From positions 186,001 to 250,000 of the forward strand of contig NZ_DATBBJ010000073.1 of assembly GCF_036271055.1 (NCBI RefSeq): a stretch of 64,000 nucleotides of DNA. The letters are read 5' to 3'. The position numbers and the translations under genes are program-made. Positions within the stretch are counted from its first letter, which is position 1. Every line of letters begins with the position of its first letter. The notes beneath the pieces were generated by a model. It worked only from the letters and a program-made list of their open reading frames with translations, did not search any database and was not told where the DNA came from. This DNA is from Scandinavium sp036271055. GTDB taxonomy: Bacteria; Pseudomonadota; Gammaproteobacteria; Enterobacterales; Enterobacteriaceae. Shown here one piece after another: positions 8,729 to 17,521 of the stretch.

Positions 8729-9376
8729 TTAAAATCTTTCAGGCAGGCACTTGATCGCTTTAAGCTTTCCGTTCTCAATTTCAATGTAATCTCCTTTCTT
8801 GAGTTCAGAAATAATCTGCATGATCCCACTTCGGGAGAGCAAACTGCGACTCTTGATGTAGTGCATGACAGTTTCTTGATGCGGAGAGTGGTCCAATTCC
8901 CGATAAAGTTCATGCAGGAGTACTCGTATTGTCTGATATGAGCCAAATTGTGACGTACGTGTGCAATGACTGAAGATGCGTGAAGAAAGATAAGTCAGAA
9001 GATATGCCAAGGGTTTCCACAACGTTTTTTTCTCAATGATTTCGTTTACGATATCAAGCGGTAGCTGATAAAGGACTGTGTCCACATAAGAATGAATAGA
9101 TAATTCGGAAATATCATTACTTGACATGCTAAAGCCGAAAATAAAGGGGGCCTGCTCAGTGCTGACCGTCAAATTATCCTTCTTTCTATTTATCCGGGCA
9201 AACCCTTCGACCAGAAGATAGCATTGGATTTCCCCATTCAACACGAATGGCAGTGGTGTTTTGTCCTCGCAGTTGACTTGGACAGCGTAAGGCACGAGTT
9301 CGTCAAGAAGCAAACGAATGGATTCGTTGGGCTTCGTTTCCACATTGCAGATAATAGGTTTGTTGTAAGCAGGCAT
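8729..9376 (-). CDS. IprA-like winged-helix transcriptional regulator (second of tandem pair)
   Basis: A 215-residue paralogue of the gene at 8027-8653, with the same N-terminal sensor-like domain and C-terminal winged helix (SLLSRSGIMQIISELKKG, then YIEIENGKLKAI). It starts at the ATG at 9376 and points away from the fimbrial operon, whose first gene begins 480 bases to the right. In the related IprA proteins of Enterobacteriaceae the role is in oxidative-stress resistance and regulation; no specific target of this pair is known to me. The AT-rich composition matches the fimbrial block rather than fabI or sap. Confidence 0.7.
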   Translation of the reverse strand: MPAYNKPIICNVETKPNESIRLLLDELVPYAVQVNCEDKTPLPFVLNGEIQCYLLVEGFARINRKKDNLTVSTEQAPFIFGFSMSSNDISELSIHSYVDTVLYQLPLDIVNEIIEKKTLWKPLAYLLTYLSSRIFSHCTRTSQFGSYQTIRVLLHELYRELDHSPHQETVMHYIKSRSLLSRSGIMQIISELKKGDYIEIENGKLKAIKCLPERF

Positions 9377-9856
9377 TTGTTATCAAATTTATGAGAGTGG
9401 TTGAAGGTAATGAACATCCATATTATCGCGTACTTGCCTTAATCCGAACAGTTGTTCATTAAGTCCGAAATTACACCGCATGGCACTTGAATGTTTTTCA
9501 GTATGAGTTTAGTCGGCTGTATATTTTTGGATAGACAAATTCATTGTCTTTCTGAAGTCAATAAAATATTATTTCATTCGCATTCGGAATTAATTTCTAT
9601 TTGCCATGTTAGTGTCTTTATTTAAAATAGTAACAAAGCACAAATGTCTAATCGTTAAGTGCATCGAACGCATTTTTTTTCGAATGCAAACACACGATTT
9701 TTGAACGACGTGTTCTTGGGATTATGTTGGCTAGTGCCAAAATAAAGAATGTAATCAATATATCCTATGGCATAAGTTGTATTTTTTAGGGGCTACACCT
9801 TAATTGTTATATCAACTATGAACCATAGATAAGAAATCAAACTCAAGGATTTATTA
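9377..9856. promoter_or_regulatory. AT-rich intergenic control region of the fimbrial operon
   Basis: There are 480 bases without a gene between the divergent regulator gene and the first fimbrial gene. Visible elements: an interrupted palindrome TTGGC-TAGT-GCCAA at 9727-9740, several CATTCG/CGAATG words between about 9570 and 9690, and long A/T runs. I see no pair of long inverted repeats and no recombinase gene, so phase variation by inversion is not supported here. No single promoter can be assigned with confidence. Confidence 0.4.
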
Positions 9857-10393
9857 ATGAACTTCAAAAAATTAGCTCTCGCCTCGGCTATGGGTATCGT
9901 AATGTTTGCTGGTGCGGCAAATGCGGCCAGTGACCAGGGGCACGGTAAAGTCACATTCACGGGTTCAATCATTGATGCGCCATGCTCAATTAATCCAGAT
10001 AGCATCGATCAGACCGTTAACTTGGGTGAAGTGTCCAACGTGGCACTTAAAGCTGATGGTAATACCGGTACTTCTGTGCCGCGCAATTTTGAAATTAAGC
10101 TGGAGAATTGCGATGTTACCACTCTTAAAACGGTGAGCACGACTTTTAGCGGCGCAGAAGGTGCAAGTGACGGTTCTTTGGGCGTTACCGGGACTGCGAA
10201 AGGTGCAAGCATTATTCTGACTAATGGTGACGGCGTGCAGATTAAAATGGGCGAGGCCTCAGCTGCACGTACACTGCAAAACGGCAACAACACTCTCCTT
10301 TTCTCCGCCTATTTGCAAGGTGATGGTGCTTCTGCGACCGTCACCCCTGGTGATTTTACTGCTGTAGCAGACTTCACGCTGGCTTATCAGTAA
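9857..10393 (+). CDS. Major fimbrial subunit (PapA/MrpA-like)
   Basis: This 178-residue pilin has a signal peptide MNFKKLALASAMGIVMFAGAANA cleaved after about residue 23 (shown here in two parts: MNFKKLALASAMGIVM then FAGAANA), and two cysteines (DAPCSI and LENCDV) that would form the conserved pilin disulfide. The C-terminus ends in the donor-strand pattern of alternating residues with a penultimate tyrosine (ADFTLAYQ). It would be exported by Sec, held by the chaperone at 13649, and polymerised through the usher. As the first gene of the operon and closest to the promoter, it is the likely shaft subunit. Confidence 0.85.
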   Translation: MNFKKLALASAMGIVMFAGAANAASDQGHGKVTFTGSIIDAPCSINPDSIDQTVNLGEVSNVALKADGNTGTSVPRNFEIKLENCDVTTLKTVSTTFSGAEGASDGSLGVTGTAKGASIILTNGDGVQIKMGEASAARTLQNGNNTLLFSAYLQGDGASATVTPGDFTAVADFTLAYQ

Positions 10394-10460
10394 TTCTTGA
10401 GCAAATGACGATATACGCCTGCTTCGGGATGTGTATATCGTCAATTTTGAAGAAAATTTC

Positions 10461-11021
10461 ATGGTCAGATTTTTACGCTGTGCAACAGCAATAGCTTTTG
10501 CAACTTGGGGTTGCGTGGCATTTGCCTCGCAGCAAGCCAATTCGCCAGGTTCTGAATTTGATCTCGGATTAACGGGGCGCGTAAGTATGGAGGGAGTAAT
10601 CTACTCCACTCCCTGTGATATTGATATTGGCGATGATTATCAGACGATAGCAATGCCTGGAGAAACTCGGGAACATATTAAACGTGCGGGAATCGGTGAG
10701 CCAAAACCCTTTTCAATTTATTTAACCAATTGTTCTCTAAGTTCTTCAGAAGGAGCGGACCCTATGCGATATATGAAAATAATATTCGATGGGGACGAAG
10801 AAATGGGTTCATTCAAGATTAACGGCAGTGCGAGTGGTTTGGTGTTGGAGTTAAGAGATGGGGCTGGACAAATTATACATCCTGGGATAGGCATGGATTA
10901 CCAAAAAACAGTAATAGATGACTATCGATTAGATTATAAATTACGCCTTAAAACAACGTTGAGAAATTTAATGGTTGGCGATTATAACGCTATAATCCGT
11001 TATCGCGTTGAGTATTTTTAA
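10461..11021 (+). CDS. Fimbrial minor subunit, PapH/MrpB-like
   Basis: A 186-residue pilin-fold protein from the ATG at 10461 (an earlier ATG at 10431 would give a poor signal peptide). The signal peptide runs to about VAFA; cysteines at STPCDI and LTNCSL give the pilin disulfide, and the end is RYRVEYF. Its place between major pilin and usher is that of papH/mrpB, whose products terminate growth and anchor the rod to the outer membrane; the role is inferred from position. Base composition is AT-rich. Confidence 0.75.
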   Translation: MVRFLRCATAIAFATWGCVAFASQQANSPGSEFDLGLTGRVSMEGVIYSTPCDIDIGDDYQTIAMPGETREHIKRAGIGEPKPFSIYLTNCSLSSSEGADPMRYMKIIFDGDEEMGSFKINGSASGLVLELRDGAGQIIHPGIGMDYQKTVIDDYRLDYKLRLKTTLRNLMVGDYNAIIRYRVEYF

Positions 11022-11101
11022 TAGCATTAATATAATTAAGTGCGTCTGCCGTAAGATAATGTATTTGGCGATTTTGAACGTGAGTGGTTGAAGAAATAGC
11101 T

Positions 11102-13609
11102 ATGATCAAAAAACATAAAAATAACAGCGGCGTAAAAAACCTTAAATTGTCACTGCTTGCAATTATAGTCTGCACATACTGCTATGGTTCTGCCATGGCC
11201 GCAGATGAAATTCAATTCAACACTGATGTTCTGGATTTAAAAGATAAACAAAATATAGACTTAAGTCAGTTTTCCAAACGCGGCTATATAATGCCTGGTG
11301 AATATACTTTTAAAATTAAAATCAACCAGAATGAGATGGAAGAGGAAGATATCACTGTTTATCCCTCTGATAATGATAAGAGCGAAACATTGACGTGTCT
11401 TTCTCCAGAGTTGGTCAAGAAATTTGGCCTGAGGGAGGAATACGAGAAAAAGCTCACGTTTTTGCACAACAACCAATGTGTGAATGTGATGGGGTTAAAG
11501 GGCGTTGAAGTCACACCTGATCTCGGGACAAATACATTATCTCTCAGTGTGCCGCAAGCTTATCTGGAGTATGCATCTGATGACTGGGTTCCCAGCAGCA
11601 TGTGGGATGAAGGTATACCTGGATTGATCGCCGATTACAATGCGAATGCTCAGATCCGTAAGAATGAGGGCGGTGATGACGATAAAACCATTTCGGGGAA
11701 CGGTACTTTAGGGGCTAATTTGGGAGCATGGCGCCTGAGAGGAGACTGGCAAGCTAATTATGATGACCAGCCTGGAGCGGACAAATCTTCAGCCCAAAAG
11801 CAGTGGACATGGAGCCGAATTTATCTATATCGCGCACTGACTAAAATCAAAGCTAAACTCACTCTGGGAGAGGACTACGTCAATTCAGACCTGTTTGATA
11901 GTTTCCGTTTTACCGGCGCAAGTGTAATCTCCGACGATAATATGCTTCCGCCTAATTTGCGCGGTTACGCACCAGAAGTGACTGGGGTGGCGAAAACCAA
12001 TGCGAAAGTCACGATCTCTCAGCAGGGGCGTGTTATCTATGAAACTCAGGTGGCAGCTGGTCCTTTTGCCATTCAGGATCTCAATACTGCTGTATCTGGA
12101 ACACTTGATGTGCGTGTTCAGGAACAGGATGGTTCAGTCCAGCAATACAAAATTAATACTGCGAATGTGCCATATCTGACACGCCCGGGTAGTTTACGGT
12201 ACAAATTATTTGTCGGTAAACCAACCAGCTATGATCATAAAACTGACGGTGACACTTTCGCTTCCAGTGAGTTTTCTTGGGGGATCAGTAATGGCTGGTC
12301 ACTGTACGGCGGTGGAGTAGCGAGCAGTAAATATATTTCATTGGCAGCAGGTATTGGTCGAGATTTAATGTCATTCGGTGCGGTGGCCTTCGACGTAACA
12401 CGCTCAGACGCCAAGCTGGAAACGGAAGATCGTCATGGTCAGTCTTATCGCGTCAGCTATTCTAAAAACTTTGATGCGACAGGGAGTCAAGTTACCTTTG
12501 CAGGCTATCGATTCTCTGAAAAAGATTATATGAGCTTTAATGATTATTTGAATTATCACTCAAATACCGATGACTTTATGCAAAGTAAAGAGATGTACAC
12601 CATCACCTTTAACCAGCAAATTAAAAGCCTTGGAATAAGTGCGTATCTCAACTATTCGCATCAGACATATTGGAACAATCCAACAGAAGATCGCTATAGC
12701 CTTTCATTGGCTCGCTACTTTGACATTGGTAAAATGAAAAATATCAGCGCATCGTTAACAGCATATCGCAACAAATTTAATGGTGAAAATGATGATGGAA
12801 TGTATGTTTCAATTTCCGTTCCATGGGGGGACACAGGTTCGCTTAGCTATAATTCATCCATGAATAGCGACTCAGACACTCATAGCCTCGCCTATTTTGA
12901 TAGATTGAAAAATGGAGATAATTACCGCCTTTCAGCGGGCGGTGGAAATAATGGCGGAAATATGAGTGGTTATTATGATCATTTAGCCAATGAAGCCGAG
13001 GTGACCGGTAACCTCGATTATCAGCATAATCAATATACTTCAGCTGGCATGACTGTTCGCGGTGGAGTGACTGCAACAGCACATGGTGCCGCATTGCATC
13101 GTGTTAATTCGCTCGGTGGAACTCGTGTGCTGGTGGATACCGGAGATACAGCAGACATTCCTGTGCAGGGATTTAGTGAAGCCACGCGAACCAACCGATT
13201 TGGTAAGGCCGTTATTTCTGAAGTCAGTGATTACAACAAAAATAATCTCAGCATTAATCTTAATGAATTGCCTGAGAATGCTGAAGCGTCATCATCGGTT
13301 GTGCAAGCAACATTAACCCAGGGCGCTATAGGGTATCGTAAATTCAATGTTATTTCCGGGCTCAAGGCATTGGCGATTATTCGTCTTACGGATGGTAGTT
13401 TCCCACCGTTTGGTGCAATTGTTTTGAACAAACAGAAACAGGAAGTCGGTATTGTGAACGATGATGGTCAGGTTTATTTAAGTGGCTTGAATCCAGATGA
13501 AAAAATGAATGTAAGTTGGGATGGTGATGTTCAATGTTCAATCACTATTCCGAAAAAAATATCAGGACTAAACCAGAACGGAAATCTGTTACTTCCATGC
13601 CAGAATTAA
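11102..13609 (+). CDS. Outer-membrane fimbrial usher (PapC/FimD family)
   Basis: An 835-residue usher that accepts chaperone-subunit complexes and threads the fibre across the outer membrane. The ATG at 11102 is chosen over a GTG at 11084. A signal peptide ends near GSAMA; the mature start DEIQFNTDVLDLKDKQNIDL is the PapC-type N-terminal domain. Further signatures are the barrel and plug region (TGASVISDDNMLPPNLRGYA), the middle-domain stretch VQATLTQGAIGYRKFNV, and C-terminal domains with a cysteine pair closing at LLPCQN. It resembles PapC along its length, pointing to the P-fimbrial (pi) usher clade. Confidence 0.92.
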   Translation: MIKKHKNNSGVKNLKLSLLAIIVCTYCYGSAMAADEIQFNTDVLDLKDKQNIDLSQFSKRGYIMPGEYTFKIKINQNEMEEEDITVYPSDNDKSETLTCLSPELVKKFGLREEYEKKLTFLHNNQCVNVMGLKGVEVTPDLGTNTLSLSVPQAYLEYASDDWVPSSMWDEGIPGLIADYNANAQIRKNEGGDDDKTISGNGTLGANLGAWRLRGDWQANYDDQPGADKSSAQKQWTWSRIYLYRALTKIKAKLTLGEDYVNSDLFDSFRFTGASVISDDNMLPPNLRGYAPEVTGVAKTNAKVTISQQGRVIYETQVAAGPFAIQDLNTAVSGTLDVRVQEQDGSVQQYKINTANVPYLTRPGSLRYKLFVGKPTSYDHKTDGDTFASSEFSWGISNGWSLYGGGVASSKYISLAAGIGRDLMSFGAVAFDVTRSDAKLETEDRHGQSYRVSYSKNFDATGSQVTFAGYRFSEKDYMSFNDYLNYHSNTDDFMQSKEMYTITFNQQIKSLGISAYLNYSHQTYWNNPTEDRYSLSLARYFDIGKMKNISASLTAYRNKFNGENDDGMYVSISVPWGDTGSLSYNSSMNSDSDTHSLAYFDRLKNGDNYRLSAGGGNNGGNMSGYYDHLANEAEVTGNLDYQHNQYTSAGMTVRGGVTATAHGAALHRVNSLGGTRVLVDTGDTADIPVQGFSEATRTNRFGKAVISEVSDYNKNNLSINLNELPENAEASSSVVQATLTQGAIGYRKFNVISGLKALAIIRLTDGSFPPFGAIVLNKQKQEVGIVNDDGQVYLSGLNPDEKMNVSWDGDVQCSITIPKKISGLNQNGNLLLPCQN

Positions 13610-13648
13610 TTGTCTGGTATAGGCAACCTTTAATCGAGAGAAAGTACA

Positions 13649-14404
13649 ATGTTTATATGTAAAAAAACGATTTCCGTAATGGTCCCCGCACTGCTTGGTG
13701 TAATCGCTATTCAGCAGGCGCATGCAGCCATTGCGTTAGACCGCACACGAGTGATTATTAATGGCGGGGAAAAGTCCGTTAGCTTAAGTATAAATAATGA
13801 AAATAAAAACTTGCCTTATTTGGCGCAAGGTTGGATGGAAGATGCGCAAGGAAACAAAATCACGTCTCCGCTGATGGTTTTGCCGCCTGTACAGCGTATT
13901 GAAGCCGGAGCCAGAAGCCAACTAAAAGTACAAACTTCTCCAGCATTACGTGGACTGCCGCAGGATCGTGAATCGTTGTTCTATTTTAATTTGCGTGAAA
14001 TTCCACCTCGCAGCAACAAACCCAATACGCTGCAAATTGCGCTGCAAACCCGCATTAAACTTTTCTACCGACCAGAGGCGATCGCATTGGATAAAACCCA
14101 GGCGGCTAATGGTGATTGGGTGGAGAAAGTGACTCTCCAACGTGAGGGCGACAAATTTATCGTAAATAATCCAACCCCCTATTATTTGACCATTGTAGAA
14201 GGTAGCGCAGGTCTTAAGGGAGCTGTCGTCGGTTTTCAACCAATAATGGTAAGCCCGAAGGGAAATGCTGCACTTGATGTATCTGCTGCTGCTTTTGGCA
14301 ATAATCCCGTTCTCACATATGTCAATGATTACGGCGGTCGGCCGAAGATCCAATTCACCTGTGGCTCAAGCACATGCACGGCAAAACTGCTTAAAGACAA
14401 ATAA
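13649..14404 (+). CDS. Periplasmic fimbrial chaperone (PapD/FimC family)
   Basis: A 251-residue two-immunoglobulin-domain chaperone with a signal peptide ending near QQAHA. The first domain begins IALDRTRVIINGGEKSVSL, the classical chaperone G1-edge start, followed by the proline-rich subunit-binding segment; LFYFNLREIPP is the PapD family signature, and RIKLFYRP marks the domain junction. Two cysteines near the end (TCGSSTC) form the second-domain disulfide seen in PapD. It would donate a strand to each pilin and deliver it to the usher encoded 39 bases upstream. Confidence 0.92.
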   Translation: MFICKKTISVMVPALLGVIAIQQAHAAIALDRTRVIINGGEKSVSLSINNENKNLPYLAQGWMEDAQGNKITSPLMVLPPVQRIEAGARSQLKVQTSPALRGLPQDRESLFYFNLREIPPRSNKPNTLQIALQTRIKLFYRPEAIALDKTQAANGDWVEKVTLQREGDKFIVNNPTPYYLTIVEGSAGLKGAVVGFQPIMVSPKGNAALDVSAAAFGNNPVLTYVNDYGGRPKIQFTCGSSTCTAKLLKDK

Positions 14405-14433
14405 TCATATTAATGGCATAGGAGGCTCAAAGG

Positions 14434-15015
14434 ATGGATTGGATAATGACAAAAACCTTGGTGACGAGCATTTTATTGGCCGTGATGGGGAATGCGTTAG
14501 CAGAAGATGAACACCCCTTAGTCGATGCTGGAATGCTGTATGTTCACGGCGAACTGCAAGAAAACACGTGCCGGATGGCGATGGACTCGGCCTGGCAGGA
14601 GGTTGATCTGGGGTCTGTCTCGCGAGCAGATGTAAATCTTGTTGGCAAGGAAGCACAACCCGTAACGGTAAAAATCTATTTACGCGATTGTCCAGAACTA
14701 GCGAACTGGAGTACGAACATTACGCCAATGACGACAGTATTTAGTTCCCTGCAACCGCCTTACAAAGCGCGCTTTGTCGGAGTTGCGGATGAACTAAACC
14801 CTGAATTGATTAAAGTTGTTGGTGCATCCGGTATTGGCTTAAGATTACGTGACAGCCAAGGGAAAACTATTATGCTCGGCCGCACGGGTAATGCCATGTT
14901 ACTGAATCCAGGGCAGGACCAGGTCACGTTTACTTTGCAACCAGAGCGCACCAATGCTGCATTTATTCCCGGTCCTTACCATGCCGTTATCAATTTCAGT
15001 ATGATTTATCAATGA
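14434..15015 (+). CDS. Minor fimbrial subunit
   Basis: A 193-residue pilin-type protein. AGGAGG lies eight bases before the ATG at 14434, which supports that start even though a second methionine follows four codons later. A signal peptide ends near GNALA; cysteines in ENTCRMAM and LRDCPELA make the pilin disulfide, and the end VINFSMIYQ fits the donor-strand motif. Its place after the chaperone corresponds to mrpE or papJ/papK, encoding tip-fibrillum or adaptor pilins. Its stop overlaps the ATG at 15012, but translation of the next gene more probably begins at 15024. Confidence 0.8.
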   Translation: MDWIMTKTLVTSILLAVMGNALAEDEHPLVDAGMLYVHGELQENTCRMAMDSAWQEVDLGSVSRADVNLVGKEAQPVTVKIYLRDCPELANWSTNITPMTTVFSSLQPPYKARFVGVADELNPELIKVVGASGIGLRLRDSQGKTIMLGRTGNAMLLNPGQDQVTFTLQPERTNAAFIPGPYHAVINFSMIYQ

Positions 15016-15023
15016 GGTTGATG

Positions 15024-15524
15024 ATGAAAAAAACGATACGTCTTGGGATCGCGCTGATGGGTATAGGTCTGTCGACAATGGGCACAGTACATGCAGATGG
15101 GAATACAGCAAACATTACAGCAACAGTGACCATTAACACCGCACCTTGCGAGATCAATAATAATCAAACGATCGACGTAAACTTTGGTGACAGTGTCGTG
15201 ACGACGGACGTTATGGCTGGTCGGGTGGAAAGACCTATGAATTACACCCTGAATTGCAGCAATGCGGATGCCACCAAAGCACTGAAAATGCGTATCGCAG
15301 GCAACAGTACGAGTTTTAATGAAACGTTATTGCTCACTACGATTCCGGATCTCGGAGTGAAGATTAAAGCTAATGGCGCGGATTATCCGATCAATACAGA
15401 CCTAACATTTAGTTCTGGGGAGGCAAAGCCAGAATTAGTAGCCGTCTTAACCGGCAAACCAGGGGCCAGGTTACCTACTGGCGGATTTAGCGCTGGAGCA
15501 ACAATGACGGTGGACTATCAGTGA
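15024..15524 (+). CDS. Minor fimbrial subunit
   Basis: A pilin of about 166 residues. Candidate starts are 15012, 15021 and 15024; GAGG at 15014-15017 is best spaced for 15024 (MKKTIRLGIALMG). A signal peptide ends near TVHA; cysteines in TAPCEINN and LNCSNAD and the end GATMTVDYQ are pilin hallmarks. Its stop codon overlaps the GTG start of the next gene, so the two are translationally coupled. It would be a tip or adaptor subunit like PapK/PapE or MrpF. Confidence 0.78.
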   Translation: MKKTIRLGIALMGIGLSTMGTVHADGNTANITATVTINTAPCEINNNQTIDVNFGDSVVTTDVMAGRVERPMNYTLNCSNADATKALKMRIAGNSTSFNETLLLTTIPDLGVKIKANGADYPINTDLTFSSGEAKPELVAVLTGKPGARLPTGGFSAGATMTVDYQ

Positions 15525-16003
15525 AAAAATTCATAAAAATGGCTGTTGTGGCTTCGCTATTTCCTCTTACTGCGATAAGCACAGAAAATATGTCTTTTCA
15601 CGGCACATTGATAGCACCACCTTGTAAAATAAGTAGTGACAAGACTATAGAAGTGGCATTTGGCAAAAATCTAGGCGTCACTAAAATTGATGGTAGTAAT
15701 TATATGCAGTCGGTTAAATATACTGTCGATTGCGAAGCAGGTTATACTGCGAATAATCTTGCTATTATCGTGGATACTACGTTAATAGCAGCATTTGATG
15801 ACTCTGCTGTAAAAACAAATAAAGAAGGGTTGGGGATTCGTATTATTGTTGATGGTCAACCCGTAACGTTTGCAAAGCGGGTCGCGGTAACCGATCCAGC
15901 GTCGCCACCGATTATACAGGCGGTACCAGTGCAGGATCCTGGTGTAACGCTTACGGAAGGGGTATTTGAAGCGACCATGACACTACGTGCTGATTATATG
16001 TAA
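15521..16003 (+). CDS. Minor fimbrial subunit (GTG start)
   Basis: A 160-residue pilin-type protein beginning at a GTG that overlaps the previous stop codon (GTGA), implying translational coupling. It begins MKKFIKMAVVASLFPLTAIS, a signal peptide, followed by ENMSFHGTLIAPPCKIS. Cysteines in APPCKIS and VDCEAGY and the end MTLRADYM match the pilin fold, although the final residue is M rather than the usual Q or N. Position corresponds to mrpG or papF. Confidence 0.78.
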   Translation: MKKFIKMAVVASLFPLTAISTENMSFHGTLIAPPCKISSDKTIEVAFGKNLGVTKIDGSNYMQSVKYTVDCEAGYTANNLAIIVDTTLIAAFDDSAVKTNKEGLGIRIIVDGQPVTFAKRVAVTDPASPPIIQAVPVQDPGVTLTEGVFEATMTLRADYM

Positions 16004-16012
16004 AGGCTGATA

Positions 16013-16537
16013 ATGAAAAAAATACTATTACTATTGTGTTTTTTGGCGAGTACGGCAATGTCGGCGAAAGCGATGGAAGATAACGTCCATTTTTCCGGTG
16101 CGTTAATTGCAGAGCCTTGCATCATACCGGATACGGATACCGACATTCATCTGGATTTTGGTTCCATCATCAATAAGGCTCTTTATCAGTATGCGCGAAC
16201 CCCGAGTGTAGCATTTAGTATACATTTAACGGAATGCAACACGTCGTTAGCAAACACGGTTAATGTCACGTTTACCGGTACTGAGCAGCAAGCACTCCCA
16301 GGGTATTTATCACTTGATTCAGGGAGTACTGCAAAAGGTGTGGTCATTGGTATTGAGTCCTCAGATGGGGTACTCATTCCCCTCAATAAATCATCTCCAA
16401 CCTATAAAATTAGTAATGAGGAAAATGCATTAAATTTTAATGCCTTTGTCCAGATTTTGCCCGATTCTGCCAGAGACCACTCTTTGGTTGAGGGAAGTTT
16501 CACAGCCATCAGTACATTTGTTTTGAGTTATCAGTAG
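16013..16537 (+). CDS. Minor fimbrial subunit, possible adhesin adaptor
   Basis: A 174-residue pilin-type protein with a signal peptide (MKKILLLLCFLASTAMSAKA), pilin cysteines in AEPCIIPD and LTECNTS, and a typical end (ISTFVLSYQ). It is the fourth pilin-like gene after the chaperone, one more than the mrp operon has in that interval. Because it directly precedes the presumed adhesin, an adaptor role like PapF is plausible by position only. Confidence 0.78.
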   Translation: MKKILLLLCFLASTAMSAKAMEDNVHFSGALIAEPCIIPDTDTDIHLDFGSIINKALYQYARTPSVAFSIHLTECNTSLANTVNVTFTGTEQQALPGYLSLDSGSTAKGVVIGIESSDGVLIPLNKSSPTYKISNEENALNFNAFVQILPDSARDHSLVEGSFTAISTFVLSYQ

Positions 16538-16604
16538 GTTGAATGATGCACTCTACCTATTGGATTAAATATAGTCTCTTTATAATGAGAAAAGTGATCA
16601 CATT

Positions 16605-17429
16605 ATGAAAGTTTCTTTCCTGTCGTTTGGTTTATATCGACAACGAAATTATTTCGCTATTTTATTTACATTATCGTTGTCATTGTTTTCTGGTAGCGTA
16701 TTTTCCGGACTCTTTCCTGTTATTAACTCCATTTCAGCAATACAATTAAGTAATGGAAGTGTTCAATATCATTTCACACAGAGTTTAGTGGAGGTTGGGT
16801 CTGCAACAGATAGAATATTGCCCGCTGGCACATATAACACATTTATTGGTGCTAAGGGATATAGCGGCTCTATCGCTATAATAGCACATGTTTCAGGAAG
16901 TGCGAGTAGTGGCGTCGATATAACGGTGGGGGATGAGGGAAGAAGTGCATATAATGCATACAGCAGCATAACATCGGCAACGCTGACGAGTATCAAACCC
17001 AGCGACCAATGTATTGCGTATATTAGCACTCCTAAAGGAGAGACGGACTGGAATTCTTCAGTGATAAACCCTGCGGGTTGTACTTATATTCCACCACCGA
17101 CACAGATGTGTAAAATTACTTCTCCTGAGATTTTGCTCGATCACGGAACGATTACTTTGCAAGATGCAAAGGGACATGTGGCCAAAACCTCAATGGGAGT
17201 CAGTTGTACTTCTGCAATGGCCGTAACTTTCCATTTGACAACAAATCAGCCCTACATAAACTTATCACCAAGCGGCCAGTCGGAAATAAAAATTGAAGAT
17301 ATGCCCTTAAACAGTAAAATCGATCTTCCTTCTGGAACGAAGATGTTATCCATATCAGATATGTTATCCGGCGTCAGTACAGAAGGCGTAAACGCAGGAT
17401 CAAGTGTTTTAGTCATGGAGCCCTATTAA
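16605..17429 (+). CDS. Putative fimbrial tip adhesin
   Basis: A 274-residue secreted protein, last in the fimbrial operon. A hydrophobic signal segment (FAILFTLSLSLFSGSVFSG) follows a basic start. An N-terminal domain of about 155 residues has no recognised fold by eye, then a proline hinge (YIPPPTQMC) leads into a pilin-like C-terminal domain with its own cysteine pair. Two-domain structure, length and last position fit tip adhesins; the length and the shape of the C-terminal domain recall MrpH of Proteus, but I cannot confirm its zinc-binding histidines. The receptor is unknown. A terminator follows at 17473. Confidence 0.65.
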   Translation: MKVSFLSFGLYRQRNYFAILFTLSLSLFSGSVFSGLFPVINSISAIQLSNGSVQYHFTQSLVEVGSATDRILPAGTYNTFIGAKGYSGSIAIIAHVSGSASSGVDITVGDEGRSAYNAYSSITSATLTSIKPSDQCIAYISTPKGETDWNSSVINPAGCTYIPPPTQMCKITSPEILLDHGTITLQDAKGHVAKTSMGVSCTSAMAVTFHLTTNQPYINLSPSGQSEIKIEDMPLNSKIDLPSGTKMLSISDMLSGVSTEGVNAGSSVLVMEPY

Positions 17430-17472
17430 ATATCGCGCCCCATTGATGTATGTGATGGTTTCTTTTTTCTTT

Positions 17473-17497
17473 GGGGGAGATTCATCCCCCCCTTTTT
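17473..17497 (+). terminator. fimbrial operon terminator
   Basis: GGGGGA (17473-17478), six-base loop, TCCCCC (17485-17490), then CC and five T. It separates the adhesin gene from the oligosaccharyltransferase-like gene, so the latter either has its own promoter or depends on read-through. Confidence 0.75.
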
Positions 17498-17521
17498 CAC
17501 CATTATTATTTCGTATAAATC

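Noticed and set aside
9377..9856. Invertible promoter element for phase variation
   Set aside because: I looked for a pair of long inverted repeats as in fim or mrp and found only short words and a 14-base palindrome; no recombinase gene is nearby.
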